NCBI RefSeq assembly: GCF_000969835.1
Contig: NZ_KQ033912.1
Location: forward strand, 2,503,373 to 2,567,372
DNA from: Parabacteroides goldsteinii DSM 19448 = WAL 12034
Lineage (GTDB): Bacteria > Bacteroidota > Bacteroidia > Bacteroidales > Tannerellaceae
DNA: 64,000 bases
Reading direction: 5' to 3'
Numbering within the stretch: position 1 is the first letter of the stretch; each line of letters begins with the position of its first letter. Below are positions 44,454-53,915 of this stretch, in pieces. A program made the position numbers and the translations under genes. A model generated the notes under the pieces. It saw only the letters and a program-made list of their open reading frames with translations, was not told the DNA's origin and did no database searches.

Positions 44454-46451
44454 ATGAAACTCATCAATTTAAATCTGCTGCTATTGCTCGCCCTGCTTGT
44501 ATCCTGCGGCGAATCATCCGTTTCTTCGGGAAAGTGGACGGTTAGCTATGACCAGGTGCAGAAAGGCCACCGTATCGAGAAGGAGAACCAGCTTCTTTCC
44601 GATGGGGTTTATGCCTCCTACAAGTTGGGTAATAAGTTGGTCACGACCCGTGACTACAAAAAGAGCAGTTCGAAAGTCACCGCTATCAGCGATGCTTTCG
44701 GTCAGGGTTCATTGTTGCAGGTGACCTACACGGATAGCAACCTGCCTACGCTTGTACAATCTTTCTACATCTATCCGGAGAAAGATTATCTGCTGACGGA
44801 ATTTACTCTTCAGGGAGGAGCCGCTGACGTTGAATCGAATTATATGGCCCCGGTTACTATCGACCGCATGCCGGCCGTGTTGGCTGAAGGTGATAACCGC
44901 GCGTTATTCCAGCCTTTCGATAACGATTGCTGGATACGTTATCAGTCTCATCCGCTCACTTTCGATCAATTACGTAGCTATGAAGTAGCGACTGTCTTCA
45001 ACAACGACGACCGTAAAGGTTTTGTCATCGGTTCAGTGGAACACTCCGACTGGAAGACCGGTATCGATATGGGGAAAGGCGACCGTAATAATATCGGTTC
45101 ATTGGTTTGCTTCGGCGGCGTTGCCGATTCGTTGACACGCGACTCTAAGGCACACGGTGCTTTGAAAGGAAAAATGGTAAAGTCTCCTAAGGTATTTTTC
45201 GGTATCTTCAACGATTGGCGTGCCGGACTGGAAGAGTATGGAAAAGCGAATGCGGTGGTTGCCCCTGTAAAGAGATGGCCGGGTGCCGTTACCTTTGGCT
45301 GGAACAGCTGGGGCGCGTTACAGTTCAGGCTGAATCATCAGAATGCAATTGAAGTGTCCGACTTTTTCAAAGAAAACCTGCAAAATAACCATTTCGTCAA
45401 TACAGACGGGAATGTGACGATCGGCCTTGATTCAGGCTGGAACAGTTTCACGGAAGAAGAGTTGAAAGACTTCGTGAATCATTGTACTGCCAACGGCCAG
45501 ATTCCAGGTGTATACTGGACGCCTTTCACCGATTGGGGAAAACATCCCGAACGGACGATCAAAGACGCTCCTGACTATAAATTCCAGGATGTCTACCTCT
45601 ACGCCAACGGTCAGCCGCAGGAACTGGACGGTGCTTATGCTATCGACCCGACCCATCCGGCTATCGAGGAGATGATGAAGAAAACATCCGATCTTTTCCG
45701 CCGTTGTGGTTTCAAGTATGTAAAGATGGACTTTATGACGCATGGTGCGATGGAAGCCGACAAATGGTATAACCCGGAAATCCGTACAGGTATCCAGGGA
45801 TATAATTACGGTATGCAGTTGCTGAATAAGTATTTCGGTGATATGTATCTTAACTTATCCATCTCGCCTGTATTCCCGGCCCATTATGCCAACTCACGCC
45901 GTATCGCCTGTGATGCCTGGAACAAGATCAAGGATACCGAGTATACGCTGAATGCCCTTTCTTACGGATGGTGGCAGGATGAGGTGTATCAGTATAATGA
46001 TGCCGACCACCTGGTGTTGCGCGAAGCTACCGAAGGCGAAAACCGTGCCCGTATCACTTCCGGTGCCATTACCGGACTTTATATCGTTGGCGACGATTTC
46101 AGCAAAGGCGGCAAACAGATCGACAAGGATCGTGCCTTGAAATTCCTGACGAACCCGGATGTGAATGCCGTAGCCAAAGGGGTTTCTTTCTCTCCGGTAG
46201 AAGGAAACGGTGAAAAATCGGAACATCAATTTATTCATCATGATGCAGATGGTACATCTTATTTTGCTATCTTTAATTATTCGGAAGATGAGATGAATGC
46301 CACTATTTCACTGGAACGTATGGGACTTGACCCTGCGGCAAACTATCAGGCAAAAGAGCTCTGGAGTGGAAATGAACAACCGGTAAAGGAAAAACTAACT
46401 GTGACGGTCCCTGCCAAGGATGCGTTGCTTTATAAAATCAGAAACAACTAA
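44454..46451 (+). CDS. Clan GH-D glycoside hydrolase, alpha-galactosidase-like lipoprotein
   Basis: A 665-residue protein from ATG 44454, chosen because its signal peptide and lipobox (LLVSC) begin there; an ATG at 44427 overlaps the previous stop as ATGA and would add nine residues. The barrel shows TFGWNSWGALQ, GVYWTPFTDWG, YVKMDFM (likely nucleophile Asp, about 425) and ACDAW (likely acid/base, about 486), and NDADHLVL. This fits the GH27/GH31/GH36 clan, but I cannot fix the exact family. It is a paralogue of the third enzyme at 51319. The SusC ATG 46452 directly follows its stop. Confidence 0.82.
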   Translation: MKLINLNLLLLLALLVSCGESSVSSGKWTVSYDQVQKGHRIEKENQLLSDGVYASYKLGNKLVTTRDYKKSSSKVTAISDAFGQGSLLQVTYTDSNLPTLVQSFYIYPEKDYLLTEFTLQGGAADVESNYMAPVTIDRMPAVLAEGDNRALFQPFDNDCWIRYQSHPLTFDQLRSYEVATVFNNDDRKGFVIGSVEHSDWKTGIDMGKGDRNNIGSLVCFGGVADSLTRDSKAHGALKGKMVKSPKVFFGIFNDWRAGLEEYGKANAVVAPVKRWPGAVTFGWNSWGALQFRLNHQNAIEVSDFFKENLQNNHFVNTDGNVTIGLDSGWNSFTEEELKDFVNHCTANGQIPGVYWTPFTDWGKHPERTIKDAPDYKFQDVYLYANGQPQELDGAYAIDPTHPAIEEMMKKTSDLFRRCGFKYVKMDFMTHGAMEADKWYNPEIRTGIQGYNYGMQLLNKYFGDMYLNLSISPVFPAHYANSRRIACDAWNKIKDTEYTLNALSYGWWQDEVYQYNDADHLVLREATEGENRARITSGAITGLYIVGDDFSKGGKQIDKDRALKFLTNPDVNAVAKGVSFSPVEGNGEKSEHQFIHHDADGTSYFAIFNYSEDEMNATISLERMGLDPAANYQAKELWSGNEQPVKEKLTVTVPAKDALLYKIRNN

Positions 46452-46472
46452 ATGTTCTTAAATTTATCAATT

Positions 46473-49400
46473 ATGAAACAGATCAAGCTTTTTAGTATTT
46501 TGATGATGCTTGTGTTATGCTGCGGTACCGTTTTCGCACAAGGCATAACGATAACAGGTACAATCACCGACGCTAAAACGTCGGAGTCGCTCCCGGGAGC
46601 GAGCGTTGTTCTCAAGGGAACAACGCAAGGGACTATATCGGATATGGATGGAAAATATTCCATCTCTGCAACACCGGGTGCCACACTGGTGATCAGCTAT
46701 ATCGGATATGACACCAAAGAAGTAAAAGTTGGAAACCAGCATGTTATTAACGTAACTCTTTCGGAAGACTCGCAATCTATCGACGAAGTTGTGATTGTAG
46801 GTGCTTCCATGAAGAAAAGCGACCTGACCGGTGCTATCTCCCACGTCGACGCCAAGGTGTTGGAGGAAAGACCGGTAACAACCGTCAACGAGGCTCTTCA
46901 GGGACGTGTTGCCGGTGTCTTGATCACTAAGGGAACCCGTCCGGGCGACGATTCCAGCATCAAGATCCGTGGTGTGAATACGATTAACTCAGGCTCGGAC
47001 CCCATCTACGTTGTCGATGGTTTGGTGATGGGCAATGGTTATGGTGGTTTTAATGCGATTAATGTAAACGATGTCGCTTCGGTACAAGTATTGAAAGATG
47101 CCTCGGCTACGGCTCTTTACGGTTCTCGTGGTGCTAACGGTGTAGTTCTTATCACGACCAAGAAAGGTAAGATTGGCGAAGGACGCGTAACCTATGACGG
47201 ATGGGTAGGTTTCTCTAAAATCACCCAGCGTCCGAAGACACTGGATGCGCAGCAGTTGTTCGACCTGCGTGTGGATGCTTTTGCCAATGGTTACATGCAT
47301 GATAATCCAACGGCAAACCGCCAGGATTATATCGACAATACGCTGATGAAAACCAATACGGCTTTCTCCGATGCTGAATTTGAAACGTATCGTTCGGGCA
47401 AGAGCTACAACTGGCTCGACGAAGTGATCAGCAGCGGTTTCCAGCAGAACCATTCCGTAAGTTTCTCCAATGCAACGGAAAAGAACAACGTTTATATCAG
47501 TTTCGATTACGCCAATATCGATGGATTGATCGGTGATTCGAAAGAAAAGAAATATTCCGGTCGTGTCAATGCGGAATCGATGATCAAACCATGGTTGAAG
47601 ATCGGTACGAACTCTTCTTTCTCACGTACGGAAAACAATTTGCCGACAGACGACGTGTACGACAAGGCGCTGAATGCAAACCCGTTGCTGAATCCGGAAC
47701 CGTTCCGCGATCCGTCGACCCGCTATACCTGGGATTATCTGACACTGTATTACCGTGTCCACAATGAAGGAAACAACAACGATTATAACCCGTTCAACTC
47801 ACAGGAAGTAGCCCGCGAACGTGCCCGTAACCGTTTCCTTTCATCCAATTACATCAATATCAATCCGATTGAAGGACTGAATATCCGTTCAACTTTCGCG
47901 CTGGACGTTTCTTCACAGACATGGTTCGAATATACACCGAGCTACATCCAGGAAGCGATCCGCCATTATAACGGTGATGCAAGAGCAAAACATGAAAGAT
48001 GGTCACAGCTGAACTGGCAGTGGGATAACACGATCACTTACGATAAGACGATCAACAAACACCGCATGAACTTCCTGTTCGGTACAAGTACGACTAAGAA
48101 TACCGAAAACTATACGAAAGCGCAGGGCGACCGTTTCGCTAGCGATGACCTGTTGTGGAACGACCTAAAAGGTGCTGCCGCTAACGATAAAAAAGAACTT
48201 GATTCAGATTTCAAGGGCAATACCCTCGTTTCTGTGCTGGGTAGAGTGAACTACAATTATGACCTGCGCTATTATCTGACGGCAACGGCCCGTTATGACG
48301 GTTCTTCCAAATTTGCCGAAGGCCACCGTTGGGGTATTCTTCCTTCTTTCTCTGCTGCATGGGATGTGACGAATGAAGCGTTTATGGAAGACCAGACAAT
48401 CTTTGACCGTTTGAAAATGCGTGTCGGTTACGGTGTGGTTGGTAACCAGGATATCGAAAACTATGCGTATCGTACGCTTTATTTCTCTTCTGTCAGCAAC
48501 GGTGAGGCTTCTTACGCGACCAGTGGTTTGAGAGGTACGCCTGCCATCACTTGGGAAAAACAGAAACAAACGAATATCGGTGTCGATATGGCATTTCTGA
48601 ACGATCGTTTGAACGTTTCTCTGGACGGGTTCTTTATCAAGAACGATAACTTGCTGATGAAACATTCATTGCCGTTGACTTCCGGTTACAGTGAAACATG
48701 GGAGAATATCGGTTCTGTGAAGAATAAAGGTTTCGAAGCGACTATCAACGCAACCCCGATACAGACAAGAGACTTTACCTGGAATGTAAATGCTAACATC
48801 TCCTTTGACAAGAACGAGGTTTCGAAACTGTATGGCGATGTAAAGGAAATCCTGAACGGTTCCGACCGTGAGAAGAACATCTTCCTGGGCGAATCGCTGA
48901 ATAACATTTATACTTATAAAACAGGCGGTATTGCCAATGAGTCGAACCGTAGCCAATGGGAAAATCTGGATTTCAACGGTAAACATGTCAGCTTGGGTGA
49001 CTTGTTCCCATTGGATGTTTCCGGTCCTGACGGTGTGCCCGACGGCGTAGTCGACCAGCTTGACCGCGTAGTGGTGGGTAAGAAAGACCCGAAATTCTAT
49101 GGCGGATTTGCAACAGACTTCAACTATAAAGGTATCACCCTGAATGCTGTTTTCAACTATTCTTATGGAGCGAAGAAGATCAGTTCTTATTATGAAACAT
49201 TGATTAACAGTACAGGTACAAGCATGGCTTCCGAAGATTTGCTGAATCGTTGGACACCGGAAAATACAGGAGCTTCCGTTCCCCGCGTGATCGCCAATAC
49301 CAGCAGCGGTTACAATCGTTACAACCCGTCGGATATGGATTACACGATCCAGAATGCATCTTATCTGCGTTTGTCTACCCTGACATTGGCTTATTCATTC

Positions 49401-49565
49401 CCGAAGCCTCTGTTGAGCCAGATCAAAGTGGAAAACCTGCGTGTTTACTTTACTGCATCCAACTTGTTCTGTATCACCAAATATAAGGGATTCGATCCTG
49501 AAACAGGCGACTACGGTTATCCTCCGACAAAGATGTATGTGTTAGGTTTGAACTTTAGTTTTTAA
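46473..49565 (+). CDS. SusC/RagA-type TonB-linked outer membrane transporter (alpha-galactoside locus)
   Basis: A 1030-residue protein from Met at 46473, where the signal peptide begins (cleavage after VFAQ); ATG 46452 adds seven odd residues. Carboxypeptidase-regulatory-like domain at about 22-100 (GTITDAKTSESLPGASVVLK), plug domain about 110-230 (IKIRGVNTINSGSDPIYVVDG), then a 22-strand barrel to the end, closing VLGLNFSF. It imports glycans bound by the partner SusD, encoded 21 bp downstream. Confidence 0.95.
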   Translation: MKQIKLFSILMMLVLCCGTVFAQGITITGTITDAKTSESLPGASVVLKGTTQGTISDMDGKYSISATPGATLVISYIGYDTKEVKVGNQHVINVTLSEDSQSIDEVVIVGASMKKSDLTGAISHVDAKVLEERPVTTVNEALQGRVAGVLITKGTRPGDDSSIKIRGVNTINSGSDPIYVVDGLVMGNGYGGFNAINVNDVASVQVLKDASATALYGSRGANGVVLITTKKGKIGEGRVTYDGWVGFSKITQRPKTLDAQQLFDLRVDAFANGYMHDNPTANRQDYIDNTLMKTNTAFSDAEFETYRSGKSYNWLDEVISSGFQQNHSVSFSNATEKNNVYISFDYANIDGLIGDSKEKKYSGRVNAESMIKPWLKIGTNSSFSRTENNLPTDDVYDKALNANPLLNPEPFRDPSTRYTWDYLTLYYRVHNEGNNNDYNPFNSQEVARERARNRFLSSNYININPIEGLNIRSTFALDVSSQTWFEYTPSYIQEAIRHYNGDARAKHERWSQLNWQWDNTITYDKTINKHRMNFLFGTSTTKNTENYTKAQGDRFASDDLLWNDLKGAAANDKKELDSDFKGNTLVSVLGRVNYNYDLRYYLTATARYDGSSKFAEGHRWGILPSFSAAWDVTNEAFMEDQTIFDRLKMRVGYGVVGNQDIENYAYRTLYFSSVSNGEASYATSGLRGTPAITWEKQKQTNIGVDMAFLNDRLNVSLDGFFIKNDNLLMKHSLPLTSGYSETWENIGSVKNKGFEATINATPIQTRDFTWNVNANISFDKNEVSKLYGDVKEILNGSDREKNIFLGESLNNIYTYKTGGIANESNRSQWENLDFNGKHVSLGDLFPLDVSGPDGVPDGVVDQLDRVVVGKKDPKFYGGFATDFNYKGITLNAVFNYSYGAKKISSYYETLINSTGTSMASEDLLNRWTPENTGASVPRVIANTSSGYNRYNPSDMDYTIQNASYLRLSTLTLAYSFPKPLLSQIKVENLRVYFTASNLFCITKYKGFDPETGDYGYPPTKMYVLGLNFSF

Positions 49566-49586
49566 TGGAATAAATAGGAAACAATT

Positions 49587-51164
49587 ATGAAAAAGAGATA
49601 TAATTTAATCGGATTACTGGCTTTGGCGCTTACAGCCGGGATCACCACATCTTGTTCCGATTTCCTGACACAGGAGAACAAGAAAGCACTGACAGAAGAG
49701 CAGATCTATTCGGATGTCGAGTTTATCGAACTGAATCTGAAAGGTATATACAATACCTGGCGTGATAACACCCGCCAGGATGAACGGGCCTGGTTCCTGA
49801 TGACCGGTACTGACGAAATCCAACGTGGAGCCCTTCAGAATAAAGGAGGCGGTGAAGGCGCGGCAATGGACCGTTACGATGCTAATATGAATTCATTGCA
49901 TAGTAAGGTAAAAGATCAGTGGAACAAACGTTTCCCGATTGTTACCGCCGCTGCCAAGATTATCCGTGCATTGGATACTCCTGAACTGGTTGAGGGATCG
50001 AAAGAAGCCGGACTTTTGGGTGAAGCCTGTTTCGTCCGTGGTTTCGTCGATTATGAACTGGCTATGTACTGGGGTGAAATTCCTATCATCGACCTGGATA
50101 AGCTGGATGAAACGGGTTATGGCCGGCAGCCGCTGACCGATGTATGGCAATTCATTATCAACGACCTGGAAAAGGCTGCTAAGTATGCTCCGAAAACCAA
50201 TACCGCCGGTCGTGCTACTTCCGGTGCCGGTTACACTATGCTGGGTAAAGCCTATATGTCCGCCCCGGTTGAAACAGGACTCCGTGACTTCAATAAGGCA
50301 AAGGAATGCTTTGAAGCAGTAATAGGTATGGGATACCAACTGGTTCCTTATGCCGATCTGTGGAATTACGAAAAACCGAATACAGCCGAGTCTATCTACG
50401 AATTTCAGTTCAACAATAACCCGAACCGTAATCAGATTCAGTTTCAGATCGGTTCGCGTGTAGCACAGAACTGGTGGACCGATGGTTGTTATTTTGCTGG
50501 CTACGACCATGTAGTTGTTACTGAATATGCTTATGAAACCGTAGAGAACGGCGGTATTTGGGAAGACGGAGATGTTCGTAAAGAAGAAAGTATCCGCTAC
50601 GATTTCACTTATTATGGCGAAGTTCCCAACTATGAATGTGTAGCCTGGGAAGACCTGGGTGAAGACCATGACGAGTTGAAACCGCATGTAAAGAAATATG
50701 AAGATTTCCGTACCGACCAGCATTCCGGACTGGGTATCAATAATATGTGGAACTCGGGTAAGAATATCCCGGCTATCCGTTATGCCGATGTGCTTCTCAG
50801 TTATGCTGAATGTCTGAATGAATTGGGACAAACCGGGCAGGCTGTCGAAAAGGTAAACGAAGTGCGTAACCGTGCGTGGGGCTTTAGTATCCCGGCTGAT
50901 AAGAAATGGGATGCAGGCATGTCGCAAGATGTTTTCCGTACAAAGATATTGGATGAACGTATCCGTGAGTTTCTGGGTGAGAACTGGCGCCGTGCCGACC
51001 TGATCCGTACAGGCAAGTTTGTCGAGTATATTAAGGAACGCAATAAATGGGCGAAACGTTCGGGTACGATACAGGATTATAATGTCCGTTATCCGATACC
51101 TAACGAAGAGATCGAACAGAATCCGGACATGACGCAGGACGATCAGAACCCGGGTTACAGATAA
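49587..51164 (+). CDS. SusD/RagB-type glycan-binding lipoprotein (alpha-galactoside locus)
   Basis: A 525-residue outer-membrane lipoprotein: signal peptide, lipobox TTSC (Cys23), followed by SDFLTQENKKALTEEQ, a classic SusD opening. TPR-like helices frame the glycan site, and DERIREFLGENWRRADLIR is the conserved RagB/SusD C-terminal motif. It caps the SusC transporter and gives substrate selectivity. A terminator hairpin follows 84 bp after the stop. Confidence 0.95.
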   Translation: MKKRYNLIGLLALALTAGITTSCSDFLTQENKKALTEEQIYSDVEFIELNLKGIYNTWRDNTRQDERAWFLMTGTDEIQRGALQNKGGGEGAAMDRYDANMNSLHSKVKDQWNKRFPIVTAAAKIIRALDTPELVEGSKEAGLLGEACFVRGFVDYELAMYWGEIPIIDLDKLDETGYGRQPLTDVWQFIINDLEKAAKYAPKTNTAGRATSGAGYTMLGKAYMSAPVETGLRDFNKAKECFEAVIGMGYQLVPYADLWNYEKPNTAESIYEFQFNNNPNRNQIQFQIGSRVAQNWWTDGCYFAGYDHVVVTEYAYETVENGGIWEDGDVRKEESIRYDFTYYGEVPNYECVAWEDLGEDHDELKPHVKKYEDFRTDQHSGLGINNMWNSGKNIPAIRYADVLLSYAECLNELGQTGQAVEKVNEVRNRAWGFSIPADKKWDAGMSQDVFRTKILDERIREFLGENWRRADLIRTGKFVEYIKERNKWAKRSGTIQDYNVRYPIPNEEIEQNPDMTQDDQNPGYR

Positions 51165-51247
51165 TAGTAGGGCTGCCCCCGTTTCCTGTTTTGGAAACTG
51201 TAATCGACTAAGCACTAGTCGGTAATGGCAAAAAGATTGTAAGAAGA

Positions 51248-51288
51248 AAAACACCGGGAAGGCATGTCTTTGCCCGGTGTTTTATTTA
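51248..51288 (+). terminator. Terminator between susD and the third glycoside hydrolase gene
   Basis: AAAACACCGGG (51248-51258) pairs perfectly with CCCGGTGTTTT (51273-51283) around a 14-nt loop, followed by ATTT. The next gene starts 31 bp further, so it is either read by partial readthrough or has its own promoter; no clear -7 box is seen there. Confidence 0.85.
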
Positions 51289-51318
51289 CTAACCGAATTA
51301 AACTAATATACAAGGATC

Positions 51319-53661
51319 ATGAAAAAGAATTTACTAAGAATTACCCTGCTTTTTTGTTTCATCAGCCTGTTCATGGAGAGGGAGACGTTTGCGGCTGACC
51401 AGCAGACGATAACTTCCGGTGACTGGAAGATCGTTTATAACAACGATACGAAAACCTGTGATTTTATCCATAAAGGAAAAACAATCCTGGCGGGTGTCTT
51501 CGTCCAGGCCAAAGATAAAGATCAACTGCTGCGCAGTACGGAATACGGGCAGCCGACCTTCTCGGAAGAAGCTGTCGACGACGTTTTCGGTGCCGGCCAT
51601 AAATATACATTTACCTATGCTGGACAGGAGGGAGCGCCTTCCTTGCAACAGCTGTTTTATTTCTATCCCGATAAAAGTTATTTCCTGACAGAGGCTTTTA
51701 TCCTTTCAGAAGCCGGTACGTCGAGTAATTATATCGCTCCGGTTGTTACCGAAACAGTCAACTCTTTCCTGAATACGAATACCTCCAACCGCGTGTTATC
51801 CGTCCCCTTCGATAACGATGCCTGGATCGGCTATTCCTCCCTGGCCTTGTCGGTCGACTCCGTATCGTTCGAGGTTACTTCTTTCTACTGTGGCGATACC
51901 CGCGAAGGGTTGGTAATCGGCTCGGTAGAACACGATACCTGGAAGACCGGAGTCCGTTATTCCACTTCCGGCAACCAGAAGGTAAACCGTCTCGAATGTT
52001 TTGGCGGCATAAGCCATCGCGTGACCCACGATATAGATGCTACCGGAGCAAAAGCCCACGGCAGCATTTCCGGCACTAAACTGAAATCTCCGAAGCTCTT
52101 AATCGGTATGTTCGACGATTGGCGCGAAGGGTTGGAAGCCTATGGCGAGGCCAATGCCTTGATCGCGCCTCCCCGTAAATGGTCGAAAGGAAATATCTTC
52201 GGTTGGAACAGCTGGGGCGCCATGGCTGAGAAGCTGAACTACGAAGGTGTGCTGGATGTCTCTGATTATATCAGTACGAACCTGCAACCGAACAATTTTA
52301 CCAATGACGGCACGGCCTATGTCATCCTCGATTCTTATTGGGATAACCTGACTGATACCCAGTTGAAATCATTCGCCGAACGATGTGTTGCCAACGGACA
52401 GGTTCCCGGCATTTACTGGGCTCCTTTCTCCGACTGGGGGGAAAACGGCAGCCGAACGATGGAAGGGAGTAACTATAAATACGGGGAAGCCTATTTATAT
52501 GTAAACGGACAGCCTAAAAAGATCGCTTCCCGTGCCCTGGACCCCACGCATCCCGGAACCCGCCAGCGGATGAGTTATTTCATCAACCGCTTTAAAGATT
52601 TAGGTTATAAATATATCAAGTTCGATTTCCTGAATAATGCGATCCTTGAAGCGGACTCTTATTATGATAAGAATGTAACGACTGGCGTTCAGGCTTACAA
52701 CAGCGGAATGAAATATCTGACGGAATTGTGCGGAGACGATCTGTTTATGGCTCTATCCATTGCGCCTGCATTTCCGGCTCAATACGGCAATTCCCGTCGT
52801 ATCAGTTGTGATGCCTGGGGAGCCAAAGAGGATACGGAATATGTTATGAACGGCCTTTCTTATGGTTGGTGGCTCGACAAGGTGTATAACTTTAATGATG
52901 CCGACCACCTGGTGCTTCATAGAGACGATTATAACGAGGATGAGAACCGTATGCGTATTACCTCCGGTGTGATTACCGGAACATATATCCTGGGTGATAA
53001 CTTCAGCCAGAAGGGAACATGTGTCGGGGAGTTGGCAGCCCGACAGAAAGCAGAAAAGTTTGCAACGAATGCGGAAGTAAACGAAGTTGCCCGTATCGGT
53101 AAATCTTTTTATCCGGTAGAAGGGGCAAAGGCTTCGGGAAAGAATAGTTGGGGACGTAACCGCGGCGAGAATCTCTTTATGCTGGATACGGAAGATTATT
53201 TGTATGTTGCGGCTTTCAACTATAAAGACCTGGCCTTCTCGGAAAATATAAAATTGTCGAGACTGGGAATCGCCTCTTCCGATGTAAAAGGAATTAAGGA
53301 ATTGTGGACCGGGCAGGATGTGTCATTGCAAGACGAAGAAATCCCTGTATCCTTACCCAAGTATGGCGTGAAACTATATAAGATAGAGAAGAAAGGTACC
53401 GGTACCGGACTAACTGGTCTTACTGCGCCGGATAAAAAGATTACAGGCTGGGTGAAGGATGATCATTTGTTCATTCAGAGTGAAGAGACCTTGAATGGTC
53501 TTTTCATTTACTCGGCGCAGGGAACATTGGTAAAGCAACTTCCGGCTTTATATCCGCAGGCCCGCTATGATATAAATATCGCTGATTTGCCTAAAGGCAT
53601 GTTTCTTGTCCAGGCAGTCACTTCCGTGCAGGAGTCAGAATGTTTGAAGTTCGTGAAATAA
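51319..53661 (+). CDS. Clan GH-D glycoside hydrolase with T9SS-like C-terminal domain
   Basis: A 780-residue protein with signal peptide (cleavage near TFAAD, about 25). Same layout as the enzyme at 44454: FGWNSWGAMAEK, GIYWAPFSDWG, YIKFDFLNN (likely nucleophile, about 434), SCDAWG (likely acid/base, about 497), NDADHLVL. About 80 extra C-terminal residues (LNGLFIYSAQGTLVKQ, then YDINIADLPKGMFLVQAV) match the type A sorting domain of the type IX secretion system. It lacks a lipobox, so secretion or surface anchoring could rely on this domain. Probably an alpha-galactosidase or close activity. Confidence 0.82.
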   Translation: MKKNLLRITLLFCFISLFMERETFAADQQTITSGDWKIVYNNDTKTCDFIHKGKTILAGVFVQAKDKDQLLRSTEYGQPTFSEEAVDDVFGAGHKYTFTYAGQEGAPSLQQLFYFYPDKSYFLTEAFILSEAGTSSNYIAPVVTETVNSFLNTNTSNRVLSVPFDNDAWIGYSSLALSVDSVSFEVTSFYCGDTREGLVIGSVEHDTWKTGVRYSTSGNQKVNRLECFGGISHRVTHDIDATGAKAHGSISGTKLKSPKLLIGMFDDWREGLEAYGEANALIAPPRKWSKGNIFGWNSWGAMAEKLNYEGVLDVSDYISTNLQPNNFTNDGTAYVILDSYWDNLTDTQLKSFAERCVANGQVPGIYWAPFSDWGENGSRTMEGSNYKYGEAYLYVNGQPKKIASRALDPTHPGTRQRMSYFINRFKDLGYKYIKFDFLNNAILEADSYYDKNVTTGVQAYNSGMKYLTELCGDDLFMALSIAPAFPAQYGNSRRISCDAWGAKEDTEYVMNGLSYGWWLDKVYNFNDADHLVLHRDDYNEDENRMRITSGVITGTYILGDNFSQKGTCVGELAARQKAEKFATNAEVNEVARIGKSFYPVEGAKASGKNSWGRNRGENLFMLDTEDYLYVAAFNYKDLAFSENIKLSRLGIASSDVKGIKELWTGQDVSLQDEEIPVSLPKYGVKLYKIEKKGTGTGLTGLTAPDKKITGWVKDDHLFIQSEETLNGLFIYSAQGTLVKQLPALYPQARYDINIADLPKGMFLVQAVTSVQESECLKFVK

Positions 53662-53663
53662 TG

Positions 53664-53768
53664 GTATCTGTTTCCCCTCTGGAGAGGGGATTAAGGGGTG
53701 TGTTAAAGCTAGCTATAAGGCGGAATGATAACACACCCCCTGCCCCCTCTCCAGAGGGGAAAAGTTAC
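53664..53768. repeat. 105-bp palindromic (MITE/REP-like) element
   Basis: The left arm starts GTATCTGTTTCCCCTCTGG and runs to GGGGTGTGTTA; the right arm is its near-exact complement, ending AGAGGGGAAAAGTTAC at 53768. A 20-30 bp centre separates the arms. The termini match the 36-bp palindrome at 22109-22144. It sits 2 bp after the stop of the glycoside hydrolase gene, and would form a strong RNA hairpin there. Confidence 0.85.
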
Positions 53769-53881
53769 TCTCCGGCTGTTAATTTTAGTAGAATTTGGCT
53801 GTAATCTATATAGTTTTGTGTTCAGTAACAAAATTTGACTGGAATAAGTGTTTTGCTTAACGTTTATTAGTCTGAAAAGGC

Positions 53882-53912
53882 TTGACAAAAGGCCTCTACA
53901 GCCTTATCTTTG
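53882..53912 (+). promoter_or_regulatory. Promoter of small RNA copy 4
   Basis: TTGACA (53882-53887), then TATCTTTG (53905-53912); 20 bp between TTG and the -7 box. Confidence 0.85.
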
Positions 53913-53915
53913 TAC

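Noticed and set aside
49893..51254. Minus-strand 453-codon open frame opposite susD
   Set aside because: Antisense shadow; translation is rich in Phe, Ile and Arg without domains, while the plus strand encodes a full SusD.
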